Shown: one piece after another, positions 51,528-60,431 of the stretch
How positions within the stretch are numbered: position 1 is the stretch's first letter
How the letters are laid out: the number at the start of each line of letters is the position of its first letter
Source of the DNA: Phycisphaeraceae bacterium
Lineage (GTDB): Bacteria > Planctomycetota > Phycisphaerae > Phycisphaerales > UBA1924
NCBI GenBank assembly: GCA_015200025.1
Contig: CP054186.1
Coordinates: 62,001 to 126,000, forward strand
DNA length: 64,000 nt
Reading direction: 5' to 3'
Translations under genes and position numbers: made by a program
Notes under the pieces: generated by a model
Told to the model about the DNA's origin: nothing
The model's database searches: none
What the model saw: the letters and a program-made list of their open reading frames with translations, nothing else

Positions 51528-51634
51528 CTTTCCCTCCGCACGAACCCGCACGCCCTGAGCCGCCACTATACAGGGCGGGTCGGCGATCCCGATCGTCGTC
51601 CTGTGAGAATGCCGTTGGGGTCCGGTAAAGAGGC

Positions 51635-52135
51635 TCAGGGCTCGGCGGGAACGACCACGGTCCGCGGCTCACGGTCGTACCGGCCGTCGGCGGACCAGGC
51701 GGCGGCGCACTCGGGGCAGACGACGCACCCGTCGGGCTCGGGGGCGAGGCCGGCGATGGGGTACGCGCACGAAGGACAGCGCCCGACGCGGATCATGCGG
51801 CACTTGAGCCAGGCGCCCCGGGCGTTCGCGGCCTCGGCGAGCCGGACGCCCGTGCCGATGACGTTGAACATCATCGTCGAGAGGACGGGGCTGAGGATAC
51901 AGAGCCCGACGACGATCGCCCCCTCCGACGCGGCCAGGAATCCGAGGCCTGTGGCGCCGGCGGCGATGACCCCGAGCCCCAGGATCGCTCGGCGGGGGAA
52001 CGGGGCGGGGTCGTCGCGTCCGCGGGCCGAGCCGAGGGGCGCGAGGCGTACGAGGCGGCAGGGTCGCCCGCGGTCGTCGATGGTCCGGATCCGCCACACG
52101 GATGAGTATTCGCGGCCCGAGCCCCGGCGGATCAC
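51635..52135 (-). CDS. Zinc-ribbon membrane protein (hypothetical)
   Basis: About 166 residues. Two hydrophobic segments (AILGLGVIAAGATGLGFLAA and IVVGLCILSPVLSTMMF) are followed by a four-Cys cluster: CPSC in GRCPSCAYPIAGL and CVVCPEC, spaced like a zinc ribbon. The start is uncertain: GTG 52135 is the best start past the divergent map gene; the frame is open upstream only antisense to map. Planctomycete genomes contain many small proteins of this kind (two helices with CxxC-YxxxG ribbons) of unknown role. It diverges from map. Confidence 0.72.
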   Translation of the reverse strand: MIRRGSGREYSSVWRIRTIDDRGRPCRLVRLAPLGSARGRDDPAPFPRRAILGLGVIAAGATGLGFLAASEGAIVVGLCILSPVLSTMMFNVIGTGVRLAEAANARGAWLKCRMIRVGRCPSCAYPIAGLAPEPDGCVVCPECAAAWSADGRYDREPRTVVVPAEP

Positions 52136-52216
52136 GGCCCCGGGGGGTTCCGTGACGCCCGGCGGGACGGCAGGGCGGGCGTGCGTGGGGCAAGGGGGTC
52201 TACGCTTGGGCTCACG

Positions 52217-53035
52217 ATGGTGAAGCACCCCAGTGAGGTCGAGGCGGCGTACGACGCGGCGCAGAAGGTGGTGCGGGTGCACGAGCGCGTGGCCACGTAC
52301 CTGCGCGTGGGGCAGACGCTGGCCGAGATCGACCGGTTCGTCGGTCGGCAGCTCGAGGACCTCAAGTGCAAGTCGTGCTTCCTGGGCTACCGGCCGGGGC
52401 TGCGCGTGCCCAAGTTCCCCTCGCACGCCTGCCTGTCCGTGAACGAGTGCGTGGTGCACGGGACGGCGGGGTATTACCTGGAGCCGATGAAAGCGGGCGA
52501 CCTGCTCAAGGTCGACGTGGGGGTCAGTTTCCGCGGGTGGATCGGGGATGCGGCGTGGACGTACTCGTTCGGCGAGCCCGAGCCGACGACGCGGCGTCTG
52601 ATGGAGTGCGGGAAGGAATCGCTCCGGCGTGGAGTGCTCGAGCTGCACCCGAAGAACACGTACCTGGCGTGGGCGGAGGTGGTTCAGGGGTGCGTCGAGG
52701 GCGAGTACGGGTTTCACCTGATCCGCGGGCTGGGCGGGCACGGGATCGGGAAGGGGCAGTTGCACGGCCCGCCGTTCGTGTCGAACGTGGTGCCCACGTA
52801 CGCGGGGGAGTGGGCGGAGGCGACGCACCGGTGTGAGCCCGGGACGCTGGTGGCGGTGGAGCCGATGATCGCGGTGGGGACGGGGAAGACGCGCGAGATC
52901 CGGAACGATTGGCCGGTGCTGACGGCGGACGGTTCGCTGTCGGTGCACTATGAGCACGACGTGCTGATCACGGAGGATGGGCCGCGGGTGATGACGGAGG
53001 GGCTCGAGCGGGTGCCGGACGTGATCGGCGTGTGA
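52217..53035 (+). CDS. map: Methionine aminopeptidase
   Basis: A 272-residue type I Met aminopeptidase that removes the N-terminal Met from new proteins. Metal ligands are in LLKVDVGVSFRGWIGDAAWT (two Asp), GLGGHGIGKGQLHGPP (His), TLVAVEPMIAV (Glu) and YEHDVLITEDG (Glu). An N-terminal KCKSCFLGYRPG segment is slightly longer than in E. coli. map is usually inside the spc operon near secY; here it is 18 kb away, upstream of trpA. The start is ATG 52217. Confidence 0.96.
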   Translation: MVKHPSEVEAAYDAAQKVVRVHERVATYLRVGQTLAEIDRFVGRQLEDLKCKSCFLGYRPGLRVPKFPSHACLSVNECVVHGTAGYYLEPMKAGDLLKVDVGVSFRGWIGDAAWTYSFGEPEPTTRRLMECGKESLRRGVLELHPKNTYLAWAEVVQGCVEGEYGFHLIRGLGGHGIGKGQLHGPPFVSNVVPTYAGEWAEATHRCEPGTLVAVEPMIAVGTGKTREIRNDWPVLTADGSLSVHYEHDVLITEDGPRVMTEGLERVPDVIGV

Positions 53036-53104
53036 CGCTGGGGTTGCCGCGGGCCGGAGCAGGGGGGAGGGGTTGGTGGTCCGTCGGCCTACGCTGGGGA
53101 CGCC

Positions 53105-53959
53105 ATGCCGAGGATCGAGGATATTTTCGCGGAGCGTCGGTCGGCGAAGAAGGGCGCGCTGATGCCGTTCGTGGTGGCGGGGTACCCCCCGGTGAAAAAC
53201 CCGGCGGTGAAACCCCGGCCCATGGCGACGTCGGAGGTTCTGGCGGCGCTGGACGGGGCGGGGGCGTCGGTGATCGAGGTGGGGTTCCCGTTCAGCGACC
53301 CGATCGCGGACGGGCCGGTGATCGCGGCGGCGATGCACGAGGCGTTGGAAGCCGGCGTGACCCCGGCGGGGATCTTTGACGACGTCGCGAGCATCCGCCC
53401 GTTCATCAAGGCGGGGCTGGTGGCGATGGTGAGCGTGTCGATCGCGTGGCGGTGGGCGGGGGGCCCGCGGGGGTTCGTGGCGGCGGCGGCCCGTGCGGGC
53501 TTCGACGGGTTCATCTTCCCCGACGCCCCCTTGGAAGAATCGGGAGAACTGCTGGGCGCGTGCCGTGACGCGGGGTGCACGGCGAGCCTTCTGGTGGCCC
53601 CGACGAGCCCGCCCGAGCGGGTCGCGGCGATCGCCGGGGCGTGCACCGGGTTTGTGTATGTGCTTGCCCGGACAGGGATTACGGGCCAGGCTACGCCCCA
53701 GGGCGAGGTGGCGGGCCGGGTGGGCGAGGCGGTGAAATTGGTCCGGCGTTCGACGGACCTGCCGGTGGCGGTGGGGTTCGGGATCACGAGCGCTCAGGAC
53801 GTGCGGGCGGTGGTGGCCCCCCCCCCGGCGGGGGCCGGGGCGGACGCGGCGATCGTGGGTAGCGTGATCGTGAAACGGATGGGGGAGTCGGCCTCGAGGG
53901 GTCAGGACCCGTCGTCGGCGGCGGCGGCGCTGGTCGCGGAGCTGGCCGGGGGGCTCTGA
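53105..53959 (+). CDS. trpA: Tryptophan synthase alpha subunit
   Basis: A 284-residue TIM-barrel enzyme that splits indole-3-glycerol phosphate. The catalytic Glu and Asp are in VIEVGFPFSDPIADGPVIAA; FIFPDAPLEESGEL, LVAPTSPPERVAAIAG and YVLARTGITGQ follow the family pattern. Between GYP and the next helix there is an extra loop of about nine residues (VKNPAVKPRPMATS) whose DNA is an imperfect tandem repeat. No trpB or other trp genes are adjacent. It starts 69 bases after map. Confidence 0.92.
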   Translation: MPRIEDIFAERRSAKKGALMPFVVAGYPPVKNPAVKPRPMATSEVLAALDGAGASVIEVGFPFSDPIADGPVIAAAMHEALEAGVTPAGIFDDVASIRPFIKAGLVAMVSVSIAWRWAGGPRGFVAAAARAGFDGFIFPDAPLEESGELLGACRDAGCTASLLVAPTSPPERVAAIAGACTGFVYVLARTGITGQATPQGEVAGRVGEAVKLVRRSTDLPVAVGFGITSAQDVRAVVAPPPAGAGADAAIVGSVIVKRMGESASRGQDPSSAAAALVAELAGGL

Positions 53960-54217
53960 GGGGCGGTCGTGGGGGCGGATTGGAACGCTTTCGTGTAGTT
54001 TCGCCCCCCATCCCAGGGACGGATCCTGTGGTTCTGTCTATGCTCTCTGGTACCCGCTCCTCCGATCGGGCGTGCCGGTCTTGGCGGCGTCCGCGAGGGG
54101 GTCCGACGTACGAAGGAGTGTTGATCCGGCGTCGCACGGGCCTGCGTAGGCCGTGCGGGGTCCGGTCGTTCGAGGGGCCCGCGTTCCCACGGGCACACGC
54201 GGGCGTCAGGAGTTCCC

Positions 54218-56416
54218 ATGAGTGGCCTCGTTGAGTCGGTCTTCACCCACACGCACTCGAGCAACGGGACGTCGCGGGTGGAGCAGGCGCAACGCCGGCA
54301 CGCTACCGTGGACGCCATGTTCGGCGCCGACGTGTTCAACGAGCGGGTGATGCGGGCGAGGCTGCCCAAGGACGTGTTCAAGGCCCTTCAGCGGACGATC
54401 CTGGGGGGCGAGGCGCTCAACCCGCAGCTGGCGGACGTGGTGGCCTCGGCGATGAAGGACTGGGCGATCGAGCACGGGGCGACGCACTACACGCACTGGT
54501 TCCAGCCGCTGACGGGCCTGACGGCGGAGAAGCACGACGCGTTCATGGTGCCGGACGGGCACGGGGGCGCGTTGTCGGAGTTTACCGGCGCGGCGCTGGT
54601 GCAGGGCGAGCCTGACGCGAGCAGTTTCCCCTCGGGCGGGATCCGCGCGACCTTCGAGGCCCGCGGGTACACCGCGTGGGACTGCACGAGCCCGGTGTTC
54701 CTGATGCGCAACGGGGGGACGGTCACGCTCTGCATCCCGACGGCCTTCGTGTCGTGGTCGGGCGAGGCGCTGGACCACAAGACCCCGGTGCTTCGTTCGA
54801 ACGAGGCGGTGAGCGAGCAGGCGATGAGGCTGCTGCGGATTTTCGGGGACGACAAGGGCGTGACGCGGGTCTCGGCGACGTGCGGGTGCGAGCAGGAGTA
54901 CTTCCTGATCGACCGCGAGTATTTCTACCGCCGCCCGGACCTGGTGGCGTGCGACCGGACCCTTTTCGGGGCCAAGCCCCCGCGGCACCAGCAGCTCGAG
55001 GACCATTACTTCGGGAGCATCTCGTCGCGGGTGCTGGCGTTCATGGCGGAGGCCGAGCGGGAGCTGTACCGGCTTGGCGTTCCGGTGAAGACGCGTCACA
55101 ACGAGGTGGCGCCGTGCCAGTTCGAGATCGCGCCGATCTTCGAGACGGCGAACATCGCGTGCGACCACCAGATGCTGGTGATGGAGACGCTCAAGCGTGT
55201 GGCGTCCCGTCACGGGATGGTGTGCCTGCTGCACGAGAAGCCCTTCGCGGGGGTGAACGGCTCGGGCAAGCACCTGAACTGGTCGCTCTCGACGGACACG
55301 GGTGTGAACCTTCTCGACCCGCGCGAGGAGGCGCACTCGAACATGCTGTTCCTGTGCGTGCTGTGCGCGGTGATCCGTGCGGTGGACCTGCACGCGGACT
55401 TGCTGCGGGCGGGCGTGGCCGGGGCGGCGAACGACCACCGGCTGGGCGCGAACGAGGCCCCCCCGGCGATCATGTCGATCTTCCTGGGCGACATGCTGAC
55501 GGACATCATCGAGCAGCTCGAGGCCGGCGCCCCCAAGAGCACGATCAAGGGCGGGAAGCTGGACCTTGGCGCCCGCACGCTCCCTCAGATCCCGCGTCAC
55601 ACGGGGGACCGGAACCGGACGAGCCCGTTCGCGTTCACGGGGAACAAGTTCGAGTTCCGGGCCGTGGGGAGCAGCCAGTCGGTGGCGTGGCCGACGACGA
55701 TCCTCAACACCATCGCGGCCGAGAGCCTGGCGTTTATCGCCGGGGAGCTCGAGCGTGTGCTGGGCAAGAACCTGGGCGACCCCGAGAAGACCAAGACCGC
55801 CGTGCGTGCGGTGTTGCAGAAGATCGTGAAGCAGCACAAGCGGGTGATCTTCAACGGGGACGGGTACGACGCGTCGTGGCACGCCGAGGCGGCCAAGCGG
55901 GGCCTCCCCAACCACAAGGAGAGCGTCGCGGCGATGGTGGTCATCACCGCGAAGAAGAACATCGACCTGTTCAAGCGGTTCAAGGTGCTCAGCAAGGTCG
56001 AGGTCGACGCGCGGGAGCACATCTTCACGGAGAAGTACGTCAAGCAGGTGCTGATCGAGGCCGAGACGGCGGTGCTGATGGCGCGGACGGTGGTGCTGCC
56101 GGCGGCGGTGCGGTTCCAGACGGAGTTGGCCGAGAGCGTGGCGGCGACCGAGGCCGCCGATGTTGACGCGGGCGACGCCCGCTCGCAGCTGGAGGAGCTG
56201 GTCGACCTGGTCAACCGCCTCCGCCGGGCGATCGCCGACCTTGAAACGCGCACCGACCACCACGAGACCGACCCGCACCGCCACGCGGCTCACATCCGCG
56301 ACAAGGTCCGCCCGGCGATGAGCGACCTGCGTGAGATCGTCGACACGCTCGAGGAGCGTGTCGCCGCCGATCTGTGGTCGCTGCCCACGTACCGCGAGAT
56401 GCTGCAGATCAAGTGA
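54218..56416 (+). CDS. glnN: Glutamine synthetase type III
   Basis: A 732-residue GSIII, which makes glutamine from glutamate, ammonia and ATP as a large dodecamer. Landmarks: [80 protein letters not shown] and [20 protein letters not shown]. The long N-terminus and C-terminal coiled-coil region ([20 protein letters not shown]) are GSIII features. CAGGAG before ATG 54218. The 258-base leader holds a hairpin at 54134-54156. It is followed by a strong terminator. Confidence 0.97.
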   Translation: MSGLVESVFTHTHSSNGTSRVEQAQRRHATVDAMFGADVFNERVMRARLPKDVFKALQRTILGGEALNPQLADVVASAMKDWAIEHGATHYTHWFQPLTGLTAEKHDAFMVPDGHGGALSEFTGAALVQGEPDASSFPSGGIRATFEARGYTAWDCTSPVFLMRNGGTVTLCIPTAFVSWSGEALDHKTPVLRSNEAVSEQAMRLLRIFGDDKGVTRVSATCGCEQEYFLIDREYFYRRPDLVACDRTLFGAKPPRHQQLEDHYFGSISSRVLAFMAEAERELYRLGVPVKTRHNEVAPCQFEIAPIFETANIACDHQMLVMETLKRVASRHGMVCLLHEKPFAGVNGSGKHLNWSLSTDTGVNLLDPREEAHSNMLFLCVLCAVIRAVDLHADLLRAGVAGAANDHRLGANEAPPAIMSIFLGDMLTDIIEQLEAGAPKSTIKGGKLDLGARTLPQIPRHTGDRNRTSPFAFTGNKFEFRAVGSSQSVAWPTTILNTIAAESLAFIAGELERVLGKNLGDPEKTKTAVRAVLQKIVKQHKRVIFNGDGYDASWHAEAAKRGLPNHKESVAAMVVITAKKNIDLFKRFKVLSKVEVDAREHIFTEKYVKQVLIEAETAVLMARTVVLPAAVRFQTELAESVAATEAADVDAGDARSQLEELVDLVNRLRRAIADLETRTDHHETDPHRHAAHIRDKVRPAMSDLREIVDTLEERVAADLWSLPTYREMLQIK

Positions 56417-56446
56417 ACGCCGGACCTTCGCGGCGTCGGACGAGAT

Positions 56447-56482
56447 CGGGCCCGGGCGAGCGTCCGGGCCCGTGTTCTTTTT
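56447..56482 (+). terminator. Rho-independent terminator of glnN
   Basis: Stem CGGGCCCGG/CCGGGCCCG (56447-56455 and 56464-56472), 8-base loop, then TGTTCTTTTT. It lies 30 bases after the glnN stop. Confidence 0.92.
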
Positions 56483-56545
56483 AGGATGGTCGAGCGGGTC
56501 ATCGCCCACGGGCACACACGCCCGCGGGTGCGTAATCTGTGCGGG

Positions 56546-56618
56546 GGCCCTGTAGCTCAACGGTTAGAGCAGGCGACTCATAATCGCTTGGTTCCCGGTT
56601 CGAATCCGGGCGGGGCCA
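56546..56618 (+). tRNA. ileX: tRNA-Ile2 (anticodon CAT, to be lysidine-modified)
   Basis: A complete 73-base cloverleaf: acceptor stem GGCCCTG/CGGGGCC, D arm GCTC/GAGC, anticodon stem GGCGA/TCGCT with loop CTCATAA (anticodon CAT), variable region TGGTT, T arm CCCGG-TTCGAAT-CCGGG, discriminator A. CCA is not encoded. The anticodon arm and flanks (AGGCGACTCATAATCGCTTG) match those of E. coli ileX, so it is the isoleucine-2 tRNA rather than a methionine tRNA. It lies between glnN and the ABC permease gene. Confidence 0.9.
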
Positions 56619-56683
56619 GTGAAGGTCGGGCGTCGGTCCCGAGCCCGACGCGGCCGGCGGCGGGGTGGTACCGTGTGTTGCGG

Positions 56684-57982
56684 ATGCAGGACGCCGACCG
56701 ATCACGGACCGACACCAGCCCGAACCCCGTCAACACCGCGAGGCGGTGGCGGGCTGCGCTGCGTCGTCGGCCCGGGACCATTCTCGGGGTCGGTGTGCTG
56801 GCGTTTATGTTCGCCGCGTGTGTGCTGAGCCTTCCCTGGACAATCGGCACGATGCGGGACGGGACGCCCCGGTACGCCGACGGCGTCCCGGCCCAAGGGC
56901 GAGTTGCCCCGGCGTTCTGGCCCGTGCGGGACGCGGGGGAGATCGCCCGCCTCAACGCGATGATCCCCGAGGAGACCCTCCGCGAGATCGGCGACCGCCA
57001 CGGCTTGGCGCCCGAGCAGGTCGTTCGGGCCACCTCCGGGCGCGCCGGGATGGAGCTCCGCGGGGCGTGGCCTTCCTTCTCGCTGGGGAGCGACCCGTTG
57101 GGGCGGAGCCTGCTGATCAGGCTCCTGGCCGGGGGCGCGATCTCGCTGACCATCGGCGTCGCCGCCGCGTTGATCTCGGTGGCGATCGGGACCGCGTACG
57201 GGATGACGGCCGGGTATGTGGGCGGGCGGACCGACGCGTTCATGATGCGTGTCGTGGACGTGCTGTACGGCGTGCCGTACATCCTTTTGGTGGTCCTGCT
57301 CGCCATCGCCAGCGACGCGGTCATCGAGGACTATCTCGACCGCGCGCCCGAGCGGCGGGCGTGGGTCGAGGCGAACGCCGCCGAGGAGGCCCGGGTCCGG
57401 GGGATCACGGGGGCGGCCCGTGACCTGCTTCGTGAGGATCCCGGCTTGGCGCGTCGGTTGGAGGCGGAGGCGTCCGCCCGGTTCCCGTTGAGGCCCGAGA
57501 GCGACCTGCCCCTGGGGCTTGGGAGGCGAGGGCTGGATTTGATGGTGCTGCTGGGGGCCATCGCGAGCGTGAGTTGGCTGACGACGGCGCGGGTGGTGCG
57601 CGGGCAGGTGATGAGTCTTCGTTCGCGGGCGTTCGTGGAGGCGGCACGGGCGTTGGGCGCGTCGGGCCCGAGGATCATGGTCCGCCACATCCTGCCGAAC
57701 CTGGCCGGGACCATCGCGGTGTACACGACGCTGACCGTCCCGCAGGCGATATTGCAGGAGTCGTTCCTGAGCTTTCTTGGGATCGGGGTCAAGGCGCCGT
57801 TGCCGAGTTGGGGGAACCTCGCCGCCGAGGGGTTGTCGGAGCTCAATCCTTATCGCTCGCATTGGTGGCTGCTTCTGTTCCCGTGCCTGCTGCTGGCCGG
57901 CACGCTGCTCTCGCTCAACGTGGTCGGCGAAGCGTTGCGTGAGTCGCTGGACCCCAGGGCCCGCCGTGGGGGTCCGCGGTGA
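56684..57982 (+). CDS. Oligopeptide-type ABC transporter permease (OppC/DppC-like) with large insertions
   Basis: A 432-residue permease; OppC/DppC are about 300. One N-terminal helix (ILGVGVLAFMFAACVLSL), then FSLGSDPLGRSLLIRLLAGG, GYVGGRTDAFMMRVVDVLYG and the EAA loop EAARALGASGPRIMVRHILP match the family. Two stretches are extra: about residues 80-130 in the first periplasmic loop and 211-283 between two membrane helices (IEDYLDRAPERRAWVEANAA onward), rich in charged residues. Its GTGA overlap with the ATPase gene marks an operon. The partner permease OppB and a binding protein are not adjacent. The ATG at 56684 has only a weak ribosome-binding site. Confidence 0.88.
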   Translation: MQDADRSRTDTSPNPVNTARRWRAALRRRPGTILGVGVLAFMFAACVLSLPWTIGTMRDGTPRYADGVPAQGRVAPAFWPVRDAGEIARLNAMIPEETLREIGDRHGLAPEQVVRATSGRAGMELRGAWPSFSLGSDPLGRSLLIRLLAGGAISLTIGVAAALISVAIGTAYGMTAGYVGGRTDAFMMRVVDVLYGVPYILLVVLLAIASDAVIEDYLDRAPERRAWVEANAAEEARVRGITGAARDLLREDPGLARRLEAEASARFPLRPESDLPLGLGRRGLDLMVLLGAIASVSWLTTARVVRGQVMSLRSRAFVEAARALGASGPRIMVRHILPNLAGTIAVYTTLTVPQAILQESFLSFLGIGVKAPLPSWGNLAAEGLSELNPYRSHWWLLLFPCLLLAGTLLSLNVVGEALRESLDPRARRGGPR

Positions 57983-59076
57983 TCCCGGCCCGGCACGATC
58001 TCGGCCCGTTGCTCGACGTGTTCGGGCTGTCGGTCTCGATGGGCCCGCCCGGGACGGGACGGCGGCGGGTGGTCGAGGGCGTGGGGCTGAGCGTCCGGCG
58101 TGGGCGCACGCTGGCGGTGGTCGGCGAATCGGGCTCGGGGAAGACGGTGACGGCGTTATCACTGTTGAGGCTGCTTCCCGCCGGCGGCTCCTCGATCGAT
58201 TCGGGCCGGGCGACCTTCCACGACCGCGGAACGAGCGTGGACCTGCTCTCGCTCACGCCGCGGGCTCTGCGTCGGGTCCGCGGGGGGCGGATCGCGATGA
58301 TTTTCCAGGAGCCGATGACGAGCCTGAATCCAGTTTTCACCATCGGGGAACAGATCGCCGAGTCGGCCTCGCTGCACCGCGGGATGGGCCCGCGGGAGGC
58401 CGGGGACGCGGCCAGCGCGGCGCTGGAGCGGGTCGGGATCCCGGCCTCGCGGAAACGTGCGTATCCGCACGAGTTTTCCGGGGGGATGCGGCAACGGGCG
58501 ATGATCGCGATGGCGTTGGCGGGCGGGCCTTCGCTGATCTTGGCCGACGAGCCCACCACCGCGCTCGACGTGACGGTGCAGGCCCAGGTGCTGAGACTTC
58601 TCGGGTCGCTGCGGGAGGAGGAGGGGCTCGGGCTCGTGCTCATCACGCACGACCTGAGGCTGGTGCATGGGCACGCCGACGAGGTCTGCGTGATGTACGC
58701 CGGGCGGGTCGTGGAGTATGGCCCGACCCGCGAGGTGTTTGAGAGCCCGCTGCACCCGTACACGCGGGCCCTCATTCGCTGCGTGCCGGACGCGACCCGG
58801 CGGGCCGAACGGCTCGAGACCATCGGCGACGCCATGTCGTCGCCCGGTTCATTCCGGATTGATGGGGCGCGGGTGGGTGGGCCGGCCGTGGCGTGGTGGC
58901 CCGGCCACGCGCCGCCCGCGGGCGTGGACGCGCGATCGCCCGCGGTGTTTGTGCGAGTCGGGGCGGGGGAGCGGTGGGTGACGGCGTGGGGGACCGAGGG
59001 GGTCCCCCGCGACCCGGGCCCCGGGCACGGTAGTATGGCGGTCACTCCGGCCATTGCCGCGGGGGCCACGCCATGA
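57979..59076 (+). CDS. Oligopeptide-type ABC transporter ATP-binding protein (OppD/DppD-like)
   Basis: A 365-residue ABC ATPase. Walker A VVGESGSGKTVTALSLLRLL, the Q loop IFQEPMTSLNPVFTIGEQI, signature HEFSGGMRQRAMIAMALAGG, Walker B LILADEPTTALDVTVQAQVL and the His switch ITHDLRLV are complete. The C-terminal peptide-transporter motif HPYTRALIRCVPD is present, but the usual Cys cluster of OppD is not. GTG 57979 overlaps the permease stop. It probably energises the preceding permease. Confidence 0.93.
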   Translation: MIPARHDLGPLLDVFGLSVSMGPPGTGRRRVVEGVGLSVRRGRTLAVVGESGSGKTVTALSLLRLLPAGGSSIDSGRATFHDRGTSVDLLSLTPRALRRVRGGRIAMIFQEPMTSLNPVFTIGEQIAESASLHRGMGPREAGDAASAALERVGIPASRKRAYPHEFSGGMRQRAMIAMALAGGPSLILADEPTTALDVTVQAQVLRLLGSLREEEGLGLVLITHDLRLVHGHADEVCVMYAGRVVEYGPTREVFESPLHPYTRALIRCVPDATRRAERLETIGDAMSSPGSFRIDGARVGGPAVAWWPGHAPPAGVDARSPAVFVRVGAGERWVTAWGTEGVPRDPGPGHGSMAVTPAIAAGATP

Positions 59077-60194
59077 AAGCCCTGGTCATCTCGGACACGA
59101 TGTTCGCCTCGCGTGAGCGCACGATGCTGTCGAGGCTGTGCATCGGGCTGGCGGATGAGGGGGTGCGCGTGATCCGGGCGGTGCCGGAGCAGGACGGCGT
59201 GCGGGCCTCCGAAGGTCAGGGGACCGACGTGGCTTCCGGGCTGGTGACGTACAGCGATCTCAAGGTGCCGTTCACGGTTGGGCTCCGGGCGCAGCGTCTG
59301 ATCGACACGCTGGCCGGGCACGACACGGATGACGTGCCCGGCGACGTCGATGTGGTCCATGTCTTCGGGGGGTCGGCGTGGGACATCGGGCTCGAGACCG
59401 GTCGCCGACTCGGGGCGCCGGTGGTGCTGGAGGTCTGGCGTCACGGTCTGGTGGCGCGGGCGGTTGGGCTTGGGAACAAGCTCACGCCCCCGCCGACGCT
59501 GATGACCCCCGACGAGGCTCTCGCCCGCTCGCTCCGGGCCGGGCTGGGCGCGGGGACCGTGACGACGACGAGGCTCGCGCCCTGGGGGGTGTACGCGCCC
59601 GCGACGTTCGAGGATTCGCCCGACCGCGGCCCGACGCCGTCGATCATGATGGTGGGTTCGGGGTACGACGCCCGCGCCTTTGCGGCCGCCATGACCGGGA
59701 TCGCCGGGGTGATGCGCGACCGCCCGAACCTGCTGGTGTTCGCGGACGCGCACGCCGCGCACCGGGCGGGGATCTGGCGTCTGGCCAGCACCCTCGGGGT
59801 CGTCGATCGGCTCTCGCTGATCCAGGACCTCGAAGCCCGCCGGGACCTGCTCGTCAGCGGGGACGTGCTGGTCCAGCCCGAGGCTTTGGGCGAGCAGCGG
59901 AGCGTGATCCTCGAGGCGATGGCGTCGGGCATGATCCTCATCGCCGCCCGCGACCCCACGGTGGCGCTCCTCCAGGACGGGGTGACGGCGAGGCTGGTCG
60001 ATCGCGTGGATTCCGCCGCGTGGTCCTCGACGATCGCGGCGTACATCGACCGCTCGCCCGAGGGGCACCTGCTGGCGCGATCCGCGTACGAGTACGTCCG
60101 AGAGCGTCGCCGGGTGAGCGGGCACGTGCGCGCGGTGCTCGAGGCGTACGCCTCGCTGGCGGGCCGCCCCCCGCTGACCTTCAAGGCCGGATAA
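59073..60194 (+). CDS. Glycosyltransferase, GT4-like
   Basis: A 373-residue GT-B protein. ALVISDTMFASRERTMLSRL is the N-terminal fold, and the GT4 catalytic Glu-7-Glu motif is in VLVQPEALGEQRSVILEAMA; IVVSGEVL-type strand reads LLVSGDVLVQPEALGE. Donor and acceptor are unknown. ATG 59073 overlaps the ATPase stop (ATGA), tying it to the transporter genes. Its final part is helical as usual for this family. Confidence 0.85.
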   Translation: MKALVISDTMFASRERTMLSRLCIGLADEGVRVIRAVPEQDGVRASEGQGTDVASGLVTYSDLKVPFTVGLRAQRLIDTLAGHDTDDVPGDVDVVHVFGGSAWDIGLETGRRLGAPVVLEVWRHGLVARAVGLGNKLTPPPTLMTPDEALARSLRAGLGAGTVTTTRLAPWGVYAPATFEDSPDRGPTPSIMMVGSGYDARAFAAAMTGIAGVMRDRPNLLVFADAHAAHRAGIWRLASTLGVVDRLSLIQDLEARRDLLVSGDVLVQPEALGEQRSVILEAMASGMILIAARDPTVALLQDGVTARLVDRVDSAAWSSTIAAYIDRSPEGHLLARSAYEYVRERRRVSGHVRAVLEAYASLAGRPPLTFKAG

Positions 60195-60351
60195 CCACTC
60201 CCCGGGAATTACCCGCCCTCTCCCGGGGGGGGCTTCGTGTTCGCGGGTTGTTCATACGCGGTCGACCGCGGCGCGTCCTATAGCACCCCGCCCGCCCGCA
60301 CGGACGGAACATTCGTCACCGTGCGCGTCGTATTCCATCACAGCGGCGTTG

Positions 60352-60385
60352 CGTGCTCAAGCGAGTTGGGTCATGCTTGAGCACG
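60352..60385. repeat. Perfect 11-bp inverted repeat before the exported-protein gene
   Basis: CGTGCTCAAGC (60352-60362) and GCTTGAGCACG (60375-60385) are perfect complements separated by 12 bases. It lies 47 bases upstream of the ATG at 60432, and no T tract follows it. It could be an operator for a dimeric regulator or a leader hairpin. Confidence 0.8.
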
Positions 60386-60431
60386 GGACCGTCCGTGAGG
60401 GCTGCCCCGATTATGGCAAAGAGAGGGCCCC

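Noticed and set aside
53960..54217. Glutamine riboswitch or sigma-54 promoter before glnN
   Set aside because: TGGAAC-N5-CGTG is a poor match to the sigma-54 consensus, and no conserved riboswitch core was recognised; only a simple hairpin is visible.
56546..56618. tRNA-Met (elongator or initiator)
   Set aside because: The anticodon is CAT, but the anticodon arm matches E. coli ileX and initiator features (mismatch at the first acceptor pair, three GC pairs in the anticodon stem) are missing.
60200..60228. Terminator after the glycosyltransferase gene
   Set aside because: CCCCGGGA/TCCCGGGG arms exist but the loop is 13 bases and no T tract follows; too weak to list.
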